A DNA stretch of 64,000 nt from Chondrus crispus (GCF_000350225.1 NW_005179058.1:62001-126000), one strand, 5' to 3'; positions 9,991 to 22,359 are shown, counted from the first letter of the stretch. The notes: generated by a model not told the origin, from the sequence alone. A program made the numbers and translations.

Positions 9991-11655
9991 ATGGTTCCTT
10001 CATCGGATCCCACTGTCGGACATACCGCTCGCGGTCGCCGCGGTGTGGGCTTCTCACACACGCCTTCCATTCCTAGCGACCTTCCTTTCATACCCCGACT
10101 TCCCCCGAACACCAACGTCCCTGAACCGGTCTTTCATCCCGATCTCCATCCTTCATCAGCCCCTTGTCGATACCTCTCACTAGCCGAGCTCCAAGGTAAA
10201 TCCATGCGCGACTATCCCTTACTGTACGCGGCCACTCCTTGGTTTTCCGCCATCGACGTGCGCGACGTCACTAGCATCGGGCGCGACTTTGCCGACTGTG
10301 CGGGGATGCTGCCGGGTCACCTTCCCCTTCAAGCCATTTCCTCCTACGATTGGCGTGCCCGTGTCGCCATTCCCCCTTCTATCCTGCGTCGTTCCTCCCC
10401 TCGTGGCCGACAGGGCCTATCCCTGCGGTTCATGGAAGCCGTTCTCGACCGCCTCGACCTATCCCTATCCGATGCCCTCATCCCTCCGTCCTTCGGATGT
10501 GACACGTGGAAGTTTCGCACGGAGGGGGAGCGTGATTACCTTGACAACCTCCACAGCTGGACACGGGGTGACCCCGTGCTCGAGGCGGACCGCCTGTGGC
10601 ATAACCAACTGACGGTGACTAACGATGCCCTGTCATACACGCGCGCAATCCTCCCCCTCAATTTCCGATATACGAAACGCGGGAACATCCCCTTCTTCCA
10701 GCATACGGTCTGATTCGAGCGTAAGATGAGATCGGACACGGGATATTTCCTAGCTTACCAAATGGTTGAGGCGGGGGAAATTGCTCGGTCACACTATCCC
10801 AACCGGTACCAGCAACTCCCCTCGTGGTGGGGACAATTTGAGGTCTGCCAAGGGTTTTGGGCAGAGCTCGGTCCCATCCTTACCTACTTTGGAAGCCATC
10901 TCACTGATCCTCGTCACGGGTTGTGGGTTGTCTTTTTGACGGAGTGGTGCGTGAAGGTAGCCGCCACCTTGCTCTGGGAGGCGTACGATTGTTGGCGGCT
11001 TTGGTATCTTCCTCCGAAGCTCGTCGAGCTCATGTGCCTTTTGGACTATACTGTGCCCTTGGGCGGAGCAGACACCGACTTCGAACTGCACTCCTTACTC
11101 AAAAAGATCAATCAGGTCGACTGGGATGTTGTTCCCCCTATCAACTCATCCCGATCCTTCGCGAGGCGACGCCCGTCCTTTTCTCCCGGACGAAGTCACA
11201 GTGCGGCGGGTGACTTTGTCTGGTTCAACCCTTGGACATCCGCCTTGTGCTCTCCCTCCGAAGCGCGCCTCAGTCGCCAATTCGGCAACCAAGTTCCAAC
11301 CCCTGACGTAGCTCCCATACGAGCCATAGATCCCCGCGCAGACGACGTTTGCCCCCGACCGTCTGCTCCAGATTCCCCTCTCCCTGCAGCCCCTGCCGCT
11401 GCTCCTCCTGCTGTCGATATCCGCTCGGCAGGGCATACCGAAACTCTGTCGGTTAGGGAAGCGTTGTCTTCCCCACCGTCCCCATCAATTCCCAAAAAGA
11501 GCGACGGAGCCATTGACATCTACTGCACATTGCTCCGCGCTCATGGCATCGAAGGTGAAGCTCTCCAAGGGGCTTCCCTCGATGATTTGCGAGTCCTTGC
11601 TCGACTCGTTACCTCACTCCCAAAGGAAAAATCCTTGGGTGTGCCGCCCCAATGA
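9991..11655 (+). pseudogene. Family-B antisense accessory gene, B1 copy (one nonsense codon)
   Basis: The start ATG at 9991 (MVPSSDPTVG) matches the start of the intact B2 protein. The frame to 11655 (554 residues) is interrupted only by TGA at 10711-10713, where B2 reads Arg (QHTVRFER versus QHTV*FER), consistent with CGA to TGA. Conserved blocks shared with B2: RRGVGF (basic N-terminus), FADCAGMLPG, LQAISSYDWRARVAIPPSI, FGCDTWKFRTEGERDYLDN, IPFFQHTV, SDTGYFLAYQM, QFEVCQGFWAELGP, DPRHGLWVVFLTEWCVKVA, DCWRLWYLPP, then a Ser/Pro-rich linker and a C-terminal helical module (LLRAHGIEGEALQGASLDDL). No known domain recognised. It reads away from the LTR, opposite to gag-pol. Confidence 0.78.
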
Positions 11656-12200
11656 CCTGCCGCTTAGAGCGACTTCCGCGTGATCCGTTCTCGGATTATT
11701 ACCCGTTTGGGGTGACGTCTGGTTATTGACGTCATCCTGTAGCTTTTGGATAATAAAATGAACCACCCGCGTATCCCCCGTCACCTTCACTTTCCTCCTC
11801 TTTTGTGGCACATTCTCTTCCTCCTATCCTCGATGTGCGTTTCTTGCGGCATGTCCGGCGGCCGTCTTTGCCCGTAACGCAACATGGCGAAGGAAAGGAA
11901 CTTCGCACTGACAGTAGGGGTATACGTGGGGCTTCGGGCAGCCTGCAGCCGATTCCTTCTTCACAATATCGCAAAAGCGCCGCGTGAACCAAACGGAAGT
12001 TCGTTCTTCCTCTTGTCGGTTGTGCGCTTAACAACACTTAAAATCACCATCCATGCCAACGTCCAGTCCGAAAAGAAACTCCAGACCACCGGCAGGGGGA
12101 TGTATATTTTCTTTGCAGTTGCTGCGACACAGCGAGTGCGAAGAACCTGTGAAAGTGATAATTAAATTTTCCCTGACGTCACACCATTATCCATCATAGT

Positions 12201-12343
12201 CTTCCTTCTCCTCGATTCCTTTTTCCTCCTCTTTATCCAACACGAACGTCTTCCTTTCCCTTGATTTCCTTTTCCTCCTCTTTATCCAACACGAACGTCT
12301 TCCTTTCCCTCGATTTCCTTTTCCTCCTCTTTATCCAACACGT
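12201..12343. repeat. 49-bp pyrimidine-rich tandem repeat, about 3 copies
   Basis: Units start CTTCCTT at 12201, 12250 and 12299 and share CCTCCTCTTTATCCAACACG. Copies 2 and 3 are almost identical; copy 1 has small differences. I did not see it in the B2 spacer. Confidence 0.75.
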
Positions 12344-14379
12344 CGCGGCTGTGACACAGTAAAGTTTAGACGTCTTCGAATGTGTGAGTCCACAAGGGCT
12401 CGTCCCATCGGATCGATGTCGACATCACGATGTGCTCCCCCGGGGAGGTGCGTAGTGCGCCTTTCCCTTTTGCTCTCCAGCCTTCTATCCGTAGCCACAC
12501 ACAACAAACAAAAATCAGCCAGCCCTCTAACACGATCGGAACTTGGTCCCTTTGCGTCTCGTCCGTTCGGACGGTCAAAGCGAGAGTCGATCCCAGTTTT
12601 GGGCCTGTTGGCGATTAGCTACCCTTCGTCCGGCGCTCCCCTGCTCTCGTTGCGATCCGCGATCCCTTCTTCCTTCTCTTCAATTATCTCCTCAAATCCA
12701 CAAACCCTTTTCTTTGAAAGTATTAGAAACGCACACTGTAGTGAGCAAATCAAATAACGCGGGTCATTCAATTCAATATTAGATGACCCAGGGAGTGGAC
12801 TAACGTTTTCAACAAATGCCCTGGTGCTCAATTCACACGACAAAAAAACGAAACGAAACAAAAAAGAACTGAGCGAAACTGCGATAATTCTTCCACTTAA
12901 TCTCCACGGGCTCTGCATTCTCTCCGTCTCGCGGGGGAGAATTGGTGCGGCTGCCCTCCTACTCGTCGTACGCTTCCGTGTTGCGCATCCTCGGACAATT
13001 CCTCGATCGCAGACATGAGCCGTAGCCACTCCGGACTTAGTCATTTTTTTTTGTCTGACTGCCTTGCAGGGCTGTTGCACATTTTGCCCCCATTTAACCC
13101 TTCCTTCTCCCAGGTCAACGGATGACTTGTAATTTTCACATTAAAATAGTAACCGTAAGGCAACGATACGTCGGTTTGGAGATCGCTCTCTTCCTTCCTT
13201 CGGGGACCTTGTGGTCTTGCCGGTCAGCATCCGAGGGACGCAATCGCGTCTCCGACGTCAAAAAATAGAATAAGGCGAAGCAAGACAAAGCCAAAAGCGA
13301 AAACGAAAGAAACATAACTTCTCCCTGCTCGACGAGTTTCTGTCCCCAATCTGTCGATCGTGGTCAGCGCCAAGCGCCTTCCCGGCATGGTCCGTCGGAT
13401 ACACTACTGTAGCAATCCGGGGGTTTCGACTGAACCAGGCAATTCCTGCCATAACTTGTCGCGTCCACACGTCGTGCGTATAGGCCTGGATCCACCTTCT
13501 TATCTCCCTCCAACGTGGGGGTCTCGTCGGGATCGGCGCCCTTTTGGTTGTCCTAGTCTTGTGCGTCGACGTCGCGGCGCGAGGATGTATTCCGCCTTCA
13601 CAAAGAAAAAATAAACAGGCAAACAAACGTAGAGCAGAAAATAAAAAACAGACAGCTAGAAAAGGAGTCAAAGAACAGGAAAGAAAATTGCCATGGTGGA
13701 TCGCTCGGGGTAAAAACAAGGACGTGAGCTTGGCGACGTCAGTCGCTACAAGCAACAGACAGATTGTCGGTCACAAGCTCGTCGAGCGACACTTTCTTCT
13801 CCGTTGGATTCGTCCTTTCCTCAATGTTCCTCCTGGACATCCGTGGAGGAAGAAGGCGCGAGACTCTCGATCCTCTCATGAATAAATAAATAACGTTCCG
13901 TTCCCCTTCTTTCTTTCGTCTTCCGTTCGCCGCTGCGAGCGACGAGGCTTTTTGCGAACAGAAATAGTCGCGGTTTTTGGGGAGAGGGGGGGATGGCTCC
14001 TATGCCGGTGTGCGTATCCGATGGTATGCGGTCGTTCCGAGATTTACACGTGGGGGAACCCTCCCGCTCGCCGTGCGTCGATTTCTTAGTCTCTCGATCG
14101 TAGTCAACGCCTTTGAAACGGGTTTGACGACGTCGTTGGTCGGTGTTGTGGTCGGCGTCGCGCGCGGGGGTTGATGACGGTGCTGCCGGACGGCCTCGGA
14201 TACTCGTGCCTTTGGCTATAGCAAGCGACAGCCCGTTCTCGTATGACCGACAAGTTCCGTACCTTCCCTTAATTTTGATTAAAATTTCGAAGACTGACCA
14301 GTGTTCAATTTTCAACTTTCACCGCCCGTCCAGCAGCTCCCTGCCGACATCCCCATTTTTTTGATTAAATCATGTCCCA

Positions 14380-14515
14380 AGAGGGTGGATCATTGATCCA
14401 AGCGTCCCTTCACGTGCGCGCGGCGGCAGCGCGTGATCGCATCCAAGGAGGTGTATTACCTCAGCCTGAGACTACAGTAAATTTTTCCATTTCATGGCAT
14501 GGCAGCGCGCGCTGC
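14380..14515. other. Conserved non-coding block of the family-B spacer with a 7+1+7 palindrome
   Basis: The segment contains TGGATCATTGATCCA (palindrome), GCGCGTGATCGCATCCAAGG and CTGAGACTACAGTAAATTTT, in the same order as B2 57054-57170, while flanking spacer sequence has diverged. The sense strand and role are unknown; a packaging signal, RNA processing element or transcriptional element are possibilities. Confidence 0.5.
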
Positions 14516-15444
14516 TTCATTCATGTGAGGGGGCCCGATCCAGAATCGCCTAACTCATTCCAGTTTCCTTCTCTCATTTCCTGTGATCGCGATGCCGGCG
14601 ACTATCGCTACTCTCTCTCTCCGCGGTGCGTTTCACATCGTCCACGTCCTCTTGATTCGTCTCATTCACGTGCGCGTGCCCGTGCATTTCAACTGCCTCT
14701 TTTCCACACCTTCTCGTTCTTCCTGCGCGGGACAGCATTCCGACCGACTCGGCGTTATCCCTTTTGGCTCCCCCCCGAACTACGGGAGGTTGTCTTGTCG
14801 ACAGGAATTTACCCTTTCTCGCTTCCGTGCGCGTCCTTCTGCGCGATACAAAACAAAAAAAAGAATTGACGACAAAAGAATCAGACAAACGCTAGGCGTG
14901 GTATCGCACGATCGATCGCTGTACGTCAACGACGTTCCCATCAGGGCTTCTATTCGACTCATTCTGGGCGTGGGCGACACCGGTGGTGTGTTGCCGGCCG
15001 TCCCAGTCTCTCGAACTCGACTTCACGCCTTTCTTAACGCCCTATGCCTCTCAATCGTCAGTGCCGTTCCCGGATCATTGTTAAAATTCACACAACCCTT
15101 CTGTGTTCCGCGTTTTTCCTCGCCACACTTGTCTCTCTGAACTTCCTTCACGTGATCCGTCCTCTCCTTCCTCGACTCGAGATACAGCGTGTAGCCTTGA
15201 TCACGATCGGCGGTTCGCAGTCCCTTGTCGCCCTTGGGCGCCCGTCGTGTTCTTCTGACATTACGCACGATCCTTCCGGAATGACCGACCTAGGTGCGTC
15301 TCGGGAAGGGAAAACAAACATAAAGAAACAAAACAACCAAAAAAAACAAAAACGAAACAGAATAGTTAAGAAGGTAAAAACATAGGAAACTGGTTGCGGC
15401 TCGCGTCTTCTTTTCGCTTTCCATCATCACATTGCGTATGGAGC

Positions 15445-18400
15445 TCATCCTGGTCTCGCCCGTGCGACTTGCGGCGGGAGGGGCACTTTCTTCCTCCGGA
15501 AATACGTGACGGCCGCACTGCGGGGTAATTGCTCAATGGGCTCCCGCGTCGCGTCCTCGGGCGTATAGCCGTACCATTCCACCTTGAGAATCAAATTACC
15601 ATTTTGATAATCGTGGTCGGCGACCCGATCGATTACGTATTCCGTATTTTCCGTTTCCTCTCCTTTCTCTGAACTGTGCCCTTCCCCCTCCTGAAGATCT
15701 TCCAACTCGTCCTCTTCTCTGGACTTTCCGAAATTGCGTAGGTCCGGAGATGTCTCCGCTGTCGACGCTTGACTAATTAGATTGTCCTGGTCCCCTGGCG
15801 TAGGCGCACGGGTGTGAGGACATTCCTCGTCCTCCATTACCTCTCCTTCTTCGTTTAGCTCCGGCGCTCCCAGGAACTGTAGCGCTTGACGTAGGCCGGT
15901 TATCGGCGCGTAGTCCATCGGGCTTGGGGCTAATTCCACCCTGTCTCGCGATACGCGTTCCTCCTGATCGCCAATGGCAATGACTACCGTATGTTGATCC
16001 GATCTTCTGACCTGATAAGGCCCTGTAGCGACTTGTGCGAGCTTATGTTTCGGTTCGCTAGCCGTGCCCTGCTCCTTCCGGAGGAACACGTAGGACCCCG
16101 GTGGGATCTCGTATTGCGGTTTTCGAAGGCGTGCGTCGAAATTTCGCTTGTACCGGGCTTGTTCCTTTCGCAAACTCCTATCGGCGCCTCGCATTAGGCT
16201 CTCCAACCACGACTGCCATTTCAGGTACTATGCTCGTGACGAGCTGAAATTCTCCAATGTTGGTTGCGCTTGTAACGCAATGTTTCTCGGCGCCCGAGCC
16301 AACACCAGCTCGAAGGGCGCAATGTTCGTAGTTCGATGAACTTGTGTGTTGTAGGCGAACGTCACAGCGTCGCTAAATAAGTCCCAGTCCTTGGGGTGCT
16401 CTCCAACGTATTTTCGCAAGGCGGAAGTCAGCGTGCGGTTAAATCTCTCAACTTGGCCGTTGGCTTGCGGGTGGTACGTAGTCGTGAACACATTGCGGAT
16501 GCCGAGAATTCGACAGACGTTCTGAAAGAACCGGGCCGTGAACTGTGTTCCATTGTCGGACAGCAGCTTGACCGGCGGTCCGTACACGAATACCCAATGG
16601 TGAACGAAGGCTTGTGCGATGTGCGCAGCTGATATCTTCTTCAACGGCACGGTTCCTACCAGTTTCGAGTATCGATCGCTGATCACGAGAATATACCGAT
16701 TTCCTCGCTTAGTTGTAATTAGCTCGCCGAGGATGTCGATGGCGACAAATTCCAGCGGAGATTTGGGCGTGAACAGCTTCATTTCCTTCGTGTTTTTTCT
16801 TAACTTCACCCTTTCCCGCGCACATGCGGCGCAATTCTTCGCGACTGCATAGCAGTCTAGGGCCATCGTAGGCCAATAAAAATATCTTCTCAAAGTCTTG
16901 TAAGGTTTCCTGCCTCCCGGGTGGCCTGCCAATTTTGCGTAGTGGCTCAACCCTAGGACGCGGTCCCTTAACGATTGTGGTATTACCACTTGTACAAACT
17001 CTGCCGCAGTACGGCATAGAGTTCCTTCGAGTTCCTCGGTCTCCGTGCTGAACGTTCTCACCTTTCCGGCGTCCATTTCTTCCTTGATGCGGTTGCAGAA
17101 GGGGTCGACGGCTTGCTCGCGAATGAGCTCCTCCGGAGTGACAGCTTGGAATTGATCGAGGCGATCAGGGGCGGTCCCCCCCTCAAGAGCGAGGATGTCG
17201 TCTGCCGCGTCAATACTTTCCTCGTCCTCCACTGTACCCTCTGCCGGTTCGGCCATAAAGCAAGGGATTTCGTCGTCGATTTCGTCGACGGTTTCTCCTG
17301 CGGTTCGCAACCTTGACAAAGCGTCCGTCTGGCTTTTAGCCTTTCCCTTTTTGTACTTGATTTCAAAATCGAATTCCGAGAGGCGTAGCCTCCATCGGAT
17401 TAATCTCCCGCTGGGGTCGGTTACGTTCATCAACCACCTCAATGAGGCATGGTCGGTATGCACGACGAAGTGCTCGCCATATAGATATGGTCTTAAAGTC
17501 TGTACGGCCCAAATTACCGCTAGACATTCTTTTTCTGATACAGAATGGTTTCTCTCGGCTGCGGCTAACGTTCTTGAAAAGAACCCGATGGGTTTGCGTT
17601 GCGCATCCGGGTGTGTTTGAAATAGTGCAGCGCCTATTTGGTAGTCGCTTGCATCGGTATCTACCGAGTAGGGTAGGTCCTTCTTCGGCAGCGCCAACAC
17701 CGGCGGTGCCAAGATGGCGTCCTTGAGCTTATGAAAAGCTTTCTTGCACGGTTCGTCGAATACTTCCAACTGGACCGGTTGTCCTTTCTTCAGTAGTTGG
17801 TTTAGAGGCTGCGCAATTTTCGCATACTGCGGAACGAACCTGCGGTAGACATTGCAGAGTCCCAGGAAGCTCCTGAGCTGTGTCTGTGTTCGCGGGTACC
17901 GCACTTGTTCCAACGCGGCGGTTCGCGCGACATCGACTTCTAGCGTACCTGGGCGGACGACATGGCCCAGGTACTTGATCTTTTCCACGAAAAATTCGCA
18001 CTTGCGAAGCTTGAGCTTGACACCTGCCTTTTCCAATACGGAAAGTATTTCATCCACGTGCACGATGTGCTCCTCCCACGACTTGCTAAAAATGATTATG
18101 TCGTCTAGATACACCAAACAGCATTTCCAACGGAACGGAGAGAGCAGGATATCCATTGCTCTCTGAAACGTCGCTGGCGCGTTAGTTAGCCCGAAGGGCA
18201 TTCCTGAGAAGCGATACAGACCTGAGTGACACGAAAATGCGGTCTTGTCGCGGTTGCACTCAGGGATAGTCATCTGCCAATATCCCGAGATCGCGTCCAA
18301 CGCGGAGAAAACCTTGGTGTCACCAAGCGAGTCCAGGCACTCATCCATGCGCGGTAAGGGGTACGTGTCCTTCACAGTTACTGCGTTCAGCCTGCGGTAG

Positions 18401-20055
18401 TCTACGCAAAAACGCATTGACCCATCCGGCTTGGGCACCAGCAACACGGGCGACGCCCATTCTGACTGCGCTGGTTCTATCACTCCTGCCTCCAACATCT
18501 TCTGCACCTCTGCATCTTCTACTTCGCGGGCTTTAGGCCCGGCCCGATATGGGGCTTGTGCGATGGGACAAGTCTCGGGGATCAAGTCGATCCGATGGAC
18601 GGTGGTATTAATTTCGCCAAGCGTCCCATCCCACATGCTTGAATACTTCTTCAACATCCGACGGAACCGCTCGCGCAGCCGTTCCGGCACGTGGCTCAGG
18701 TCGAGGTCCTCCACGTCCAGCGGTGGCGGCTCAATCCTGCGTTGCGGCTTCGTAGATGCCGACGCGGGGAGCCCTGCCGACCGTTCTTCTGGCTGGTCCT
18801 CGCGCGCTTGATCCGACGGTTCGCATCTTGTCTCGCCCGTAGGCGTCTTGGTGGAATTAGGAAAATTTTCGTTCTTCCTTTCTTGAATTCCGAGAACTTC
18901 ACCAATGGTGGTTTTGCTCTCGAGCGCGGCTCTCGGGTGCGGTAATAATTCTGCCACCACTTGGCCTTTTTGCACCCTGACAGGGTACGTCCTAAAATTC
19001 GCAACGAGTAAACGAAATGGCCTGTCAGGCTCAACCTGAACGACACCATTCGTGCACGTCAACCCGTGCCTTTCGTACAACGACGAGTACGGCTGAACCA
19101 CAACCAAGCCCGCCCTCTTCGAGGTGCATTCCACGACGCGTTGCGTCCCTGGCTCGATAGTCGTGGCTCTTGCCACTTTTACCTTAGGGGAAATTCGCTC
19201 CCCCTTTCCATCATTCTCGTCCTCTCCTGGGACGAGATTCTTCTTTCCTCTTCTCGTCGAGAATCGCCTAACTATCGGGACCTCCGAGAAATCCGCCAAC
19301 TCAACCGTTTTCTTCCTTGGATAAATTGCTTCCACAAACCGGTCACAGTAGTCCGCGCCTAGAATTAGCGGGACTGCTAGTTTTTCGCATACAATAAACT
19401 CGGCTGCGGCCACAAATTTTCCAAGCCTCACAGGCATTCTAATTGTGCCGAGAGTCCGGAGTGGCCTATTGTTCGCGTCGCCGATATCTTGGGTCGGTCC
19501 GTAGGACAGTAGAGATTCCATTCCAGCTGGGAGTTCCGATTTTCGCACGAGGTTTGGTCCCGCGCCGGTGTCTAAAACAGACAACACCCGGCTCATCAAT
19601 CCAATTGTGGGTCCGATGTCCGCGTAAACTTTGTAGTTTTTTCGCGCAAGAACCAAAATCTTCTCGGGACACTCCCTTCGCTTAACCCTGTACCAGGGTC
19701 TTCGAACTTCTTCCAGCGGATGATCTCGGGCTCGGCTCAAAATTTTCTTGACTTGAGCTGGCCCTTTGGGCTTATCCACCAATCCAACAACCTCCTCCTC
19801 GAGGCCTGATTTTTCCTTTAGAGACGGGGAACGGGGCTGAGCTCCGGGCACAGTACGTCGACCCTGTGCCTCTCGCGACTCATGCGAGATTCCCCTCTCT
19901 AGTTCTCCTGCCGCTGCGGGATCCTTCTCACATCCGACGGCGCGGGCCCCGCGGTGGGCCCTCTGAAGGGTTGGTTCGACCACGTCGTTGAAGCACTCGG
20001 CGTGCTCGCCGTCTGCGAATCGAACCCATTCTTGACCTTCAGGTAACTCGTCCAT
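15445..20055 (-). pseudogene. pol: B1 pol: protease, reverse transcriptase, RNase H, integrase, chromodomain (one nonsense codon)
   Basis: The domain order is that of Ty3 chromoviruses. The protease active site is LDTGAGPN (about residue 160). RT has WASPVLLVPKPDGSMRFCVD and VYLDDIIIFS (about 645). RNase H has SVDTDASDYQIGAALF and VHTDHASLRW. The integrase zinc finger is HYAKLAGHPG...CAACARE and its DDE residues lie in VAIDILGEL, LLSDNGTQF and GQVERFNRT (about 1105-1200). The C-terminal chromodomain is EYVIDRVADHDYQ...VEWYGYTPEDA. A TAG at 16228-16230 replaces Tyr (A-stop-YLKWQ; B2 has AYYLKWQ), and the same frame then continues to 15445. The frame overlaps the end of gag by at least 157 nt in the -1 register, the usual gag-pol recoding layout. 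Confidence 0.9.
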
Positions 20056-22205
20056 GGTAACCCTAACCTCTCCATCGGAGACAGCGCCTCATAATTTTCC
20101 AAAACTCGGTGCATTTCCCGGAGGGAAAGAATGCACGTTGGCGCGGCGTGCCCCTTTTCATAGCAATGATAGCACACCAGACCGTGCGTCTTGACGGGAT
20201 ACGGCGTCCTAGGTCCTCCACGGGCCGGCGGCCTTCCTTGACGTTGCGGCCTTCCCATCCAGCCTGGCCTTCGAAACGCCGTACCCTTGTCTTCCATCGG
20301 AATGCGCGGCGCCGGCGTGTGCCCGCGCCCCCGAAACATCATCACGGGATCCGTGGGCTCTGAAAACGACTCCGTCGTGTATGCGGGCGTCGGTAAAGTT
20401 GACGACCCGCTGTCCCCGTAGTCCTCGTGTCCGTAGCCCTCCGATGGCTCAATGAACTCGCCTTCGGCTACTAACGCTCCTTCGTAGTGATTTTCGCTAC
20501 TTTCATGCGCACCGCGCTCATCTGACGCGGACATGGACTCGGCTAAATGGACTGCGGCGTGACTTTTGCGACCGGGATAAGAAGCCCTCGGCTTCTTACC
20601 GGCCCTAATTGTCGACGGCGTCTGAATCGTGACCTTCTTGGTCTTCTTGTCCTTAGCGCGGCTCGCCGAGCCATGCGCCTTCGCGTAATTCACTAGTCTC
20701 AAAAATGAAACGTCCCGATTGTCTTGTCGGTATTGAGATACCATCGGCTTGATACTCGAATCGAGTCCTTCAATAAACATCGTCATCTGTTCTTCCATCG
20801 AATATACGTTTCCACATCGGTTGCTTGCGTCCGTCAGACGGACATAAAATTCCATCTCGTCTTCAGACGGTCTTTGCTGAACTTCTCGCAATGCGAGCAC
20901 GGCTTGACGGGTCCCCTCGTCGGTTGCGAAACTCCTCAACAACCACTGTACGGCCTCCGGCCAAACGGATATCTTTCCGTGATGGGCCCCGGCCGTCTGA
21001 GACACCGAAGTGTACTGTCTCAAGGCGATGCCGCTTAAAAATTCAGGCAACAGGCGGATCGCTTGCCCCTCGTTCATTTCTTGAGTATCAAACTCTTGAA
21101 CTAACTTTGCCAAAAAATCCAACACAAGGACCCCGTCCTCTCCTGTGAACGTGTTATCCTTCTTCACCTTAGGCGGAATATCTCTCCTAATTTTTCGCAC
21201 GGCGGTCCGCCGGGAACTTGACAAATATGTCTGCGGGTTCCGCAAGCGGTACGTTCGGTACGAAAGTAACTTCTTGAAGAGGTAGTTGGTCGGATTCAGC
21301 TCCTCCAACTCCTCCCATCGCGGCCCGCGCCGCGTTGCGACATCTTCGGGCTCCGCGTCCTTGTCTCTCCACGAGGCGGACGAAGTGACTCCGCCTCGTC
21401 TGGAGGAAATTTTCTTGCTTGACGAAATTCCGTTTCCGTCTTCTGAACGGCGTTCGGAATCGCCCGAATGGTTCGACGAACCGCCGTTACCATCTTCGGA
21501 GGGACCAAGCGACTCCGACTGTGAGTCGCGGTTCTCCGGATCGTCACTACAGTGACCCTTGCTTGCACGTCGCTTGTCCTTCTTCGAGGGCTTCGACTTA
21601 GAACTCCGCTGCCGAGCGGCCTTGTCCTTCTTCGACCGACGGTCGTCCTCTCTACCCGAAGGGAGCGGCTCGCCGTCCGATCCTTGCGGAGCTTGATCCG
21701 CGGCCTGCTCGAGGTCCTTGAGACGTTGCGCGGCGCGATCGAATCGGTCATCGATGCTTGTTCTAAATTTTCCTAAGGACTCCAAGGCTTGATTCGCGTC
21801 GCGCCTCGCGTCCTTGACCGAAATTTTCAACGAGGCTAGGACCTCCGGCTCCAGACCTTCGGTCGCCTCTCCTCGCTCCTTCTCGACGAGATCCACTCGA
21901 GCCGACAGCTCTCCCAGAACGGTGTGGAACTCGGATGCTTGCAACTCTAGTTGCTTCCGGACGAGGGCTAATTCAGCCTCGAGATTTTTCTTCGCTTCTT
22001 CGCGAATTTCGCTGCTCATCTTCTCCAACTTCTCGTCGAGGTCAGTCTTGTCGGCGGCTATCCCCGTAGGGGATTCTTGATCTCCGGGGTCCGTGGCCGT
22101 ATTGGCCTGGCTCCGGGTGCGAGGACCCCTCGGGATCCTCGACGCTCGTGCCGATCCGGCTCTGCTCGCCCCGGGACCGACGTCCCCGGGTGCGCTTGTT
22201 GACAT
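19899..22205 (-). CDS. gag: B1 gag, 768 aa, with CCHC zinc knuckle
   Basis: The ATG at 22205 opens a long charged, low-complexity N-terminus with heptad-like helices (about residues 55-170) and a Ser/Lys/Asp-rich linker. A Retrotrans_gag-like capsid core follows (LDFLAKLVQEFDTQEMNEGQ ... FYVRLTDASNRCG ... FIEGLDSSIKPMV, about 340-510), then a basic tail and the nucleocapsid knuckle CYHCYEKGHAAPTC (C-x2-C-x4-H-x4-C). The frame is intact. It ends at 19899 within pol, which lies in the -1 frame. Gag forms the virus-like particle and binds the element RNA. Its start lies about 155 bp inside the primer-binding site. Confidence 0.88.
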   Translation of the reverse strand: MSTSAPGDVGPGASRAGSARASRIPRGPRTRSQANTATDPGDQESPTGIAADKTDLDEKLEKMSSEIREEAKKNLEAELALVRKQLELQASEFHTVLGELSARVDLVEKERGEATEGLEPEVLASLKISVKDARRDANQALESLGKFRTSIDDRFDRAAQRLKDLEQAADQAPQGSDGEPLPSGREDDRRSKKDKAARQRSSKSKPSKKDKRRASKGHCSDDPENRDSQSESLGPSEDGNGGSSNHSGDSERRSEDGNGISSSKKISSRRGGVTSSASWRDKDAEPEDVATRRGPRWEELEELNPTNYLFKKLLSYRTYRLRNPQTYLSSSRRTAVRKIRRDIPPKVKKDNTFTGEDGVLVLDFLAKLVQEFDTQEMNEGQAIRLLPEFLSGIALRQYTSVSQTAGAHHGKISVWPEAVQWLLRSFATDEGTRQAVLALREVQQRPSEDEMEFYVRLTDASNRCGNVYSMEEQMTMFIEGLDSSIKPMVSQYRQDNRDVSFLRLVNYAKAHGSASRAKDKKTKKVTIQTPSTIRAGKKPRASYPGRKSHAAVHLAESMSASDERGAHESSENHYEGALVAEGEFIEPSEGYGHEDYGDSGSSTLPTPAYTTESFSEPTDPVMMFRGRGHTPAPRIPMEDKGTAFRRPGWMGRPQRQGRPPARGGPRTPYPVKTHGLVCYHCYEKGHAAPTCILSLREMHRVLENYEALSPMERLGLPWTSYLKVKNGFDSQTASTPSASTTWSNQPFRGPTAGPAPSDVRRIPQRQEN

Positions 22206-22277
22206 TGCTCGTACGAGCGGACCTACGCAGAAAAAAAGTTACAAACAAAAAGAAAATAAAAAAAGAGTCCGTTTCCC

Positions 22278-22297
22278 AGACCATTTTTGTAGTGCGT
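22278..22297 (-). repeat. Second LTR-end/PBS-like junction downstream of the true one in B1
   Basis: On the minus strand this reads GCACTACA-AAAA-TGGTCT, mimicking the true junction GCACTACA-AAAG-TGGTCTCC about 95 bp upstream. The sequence between also repeats AAATTTCTAG twice. It looks like a local duplication of the LTR end and primer site. Confidence 0.45.
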
Positions 22298-22359
22298 CTC
22301 CAGACCGAGACTGTCGTCGACAAAATTTCTAGATCAGGTCTCCTGCACAGTAGACAAAT

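Larger units (their letters stand above)
11656..15444. other. B1 spacer between convergent accessory gene and pol (3.8 kb, non-coding)
   Basis: No frame here has family motifs or is preserved in B2. The stretch contains pyrimidine-rich DNA, a 49-bp tandem repeat (12201-12343), several A-rich runs (near 13605, 14850 and 15315) and one block conserved in B2 (14380-14515). Both neighbouring genes end toward it, so transcripts from the two strands could overlap here. Confidence 0.6.

Noticed and set aside
10711-10713. Non-standard genetic code explaining in-frame stops
   Set aside because: All three stop codons occur, at different sites in different copies, and homologous copies have ordinary sense codons there.
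9991-11655. Homology of the A and B accessory proteins to each other or to the plant mobile domain
   Set aside because: Position and overall build are alike, but I could not align conserved residues with confidence; needs structure comparison.
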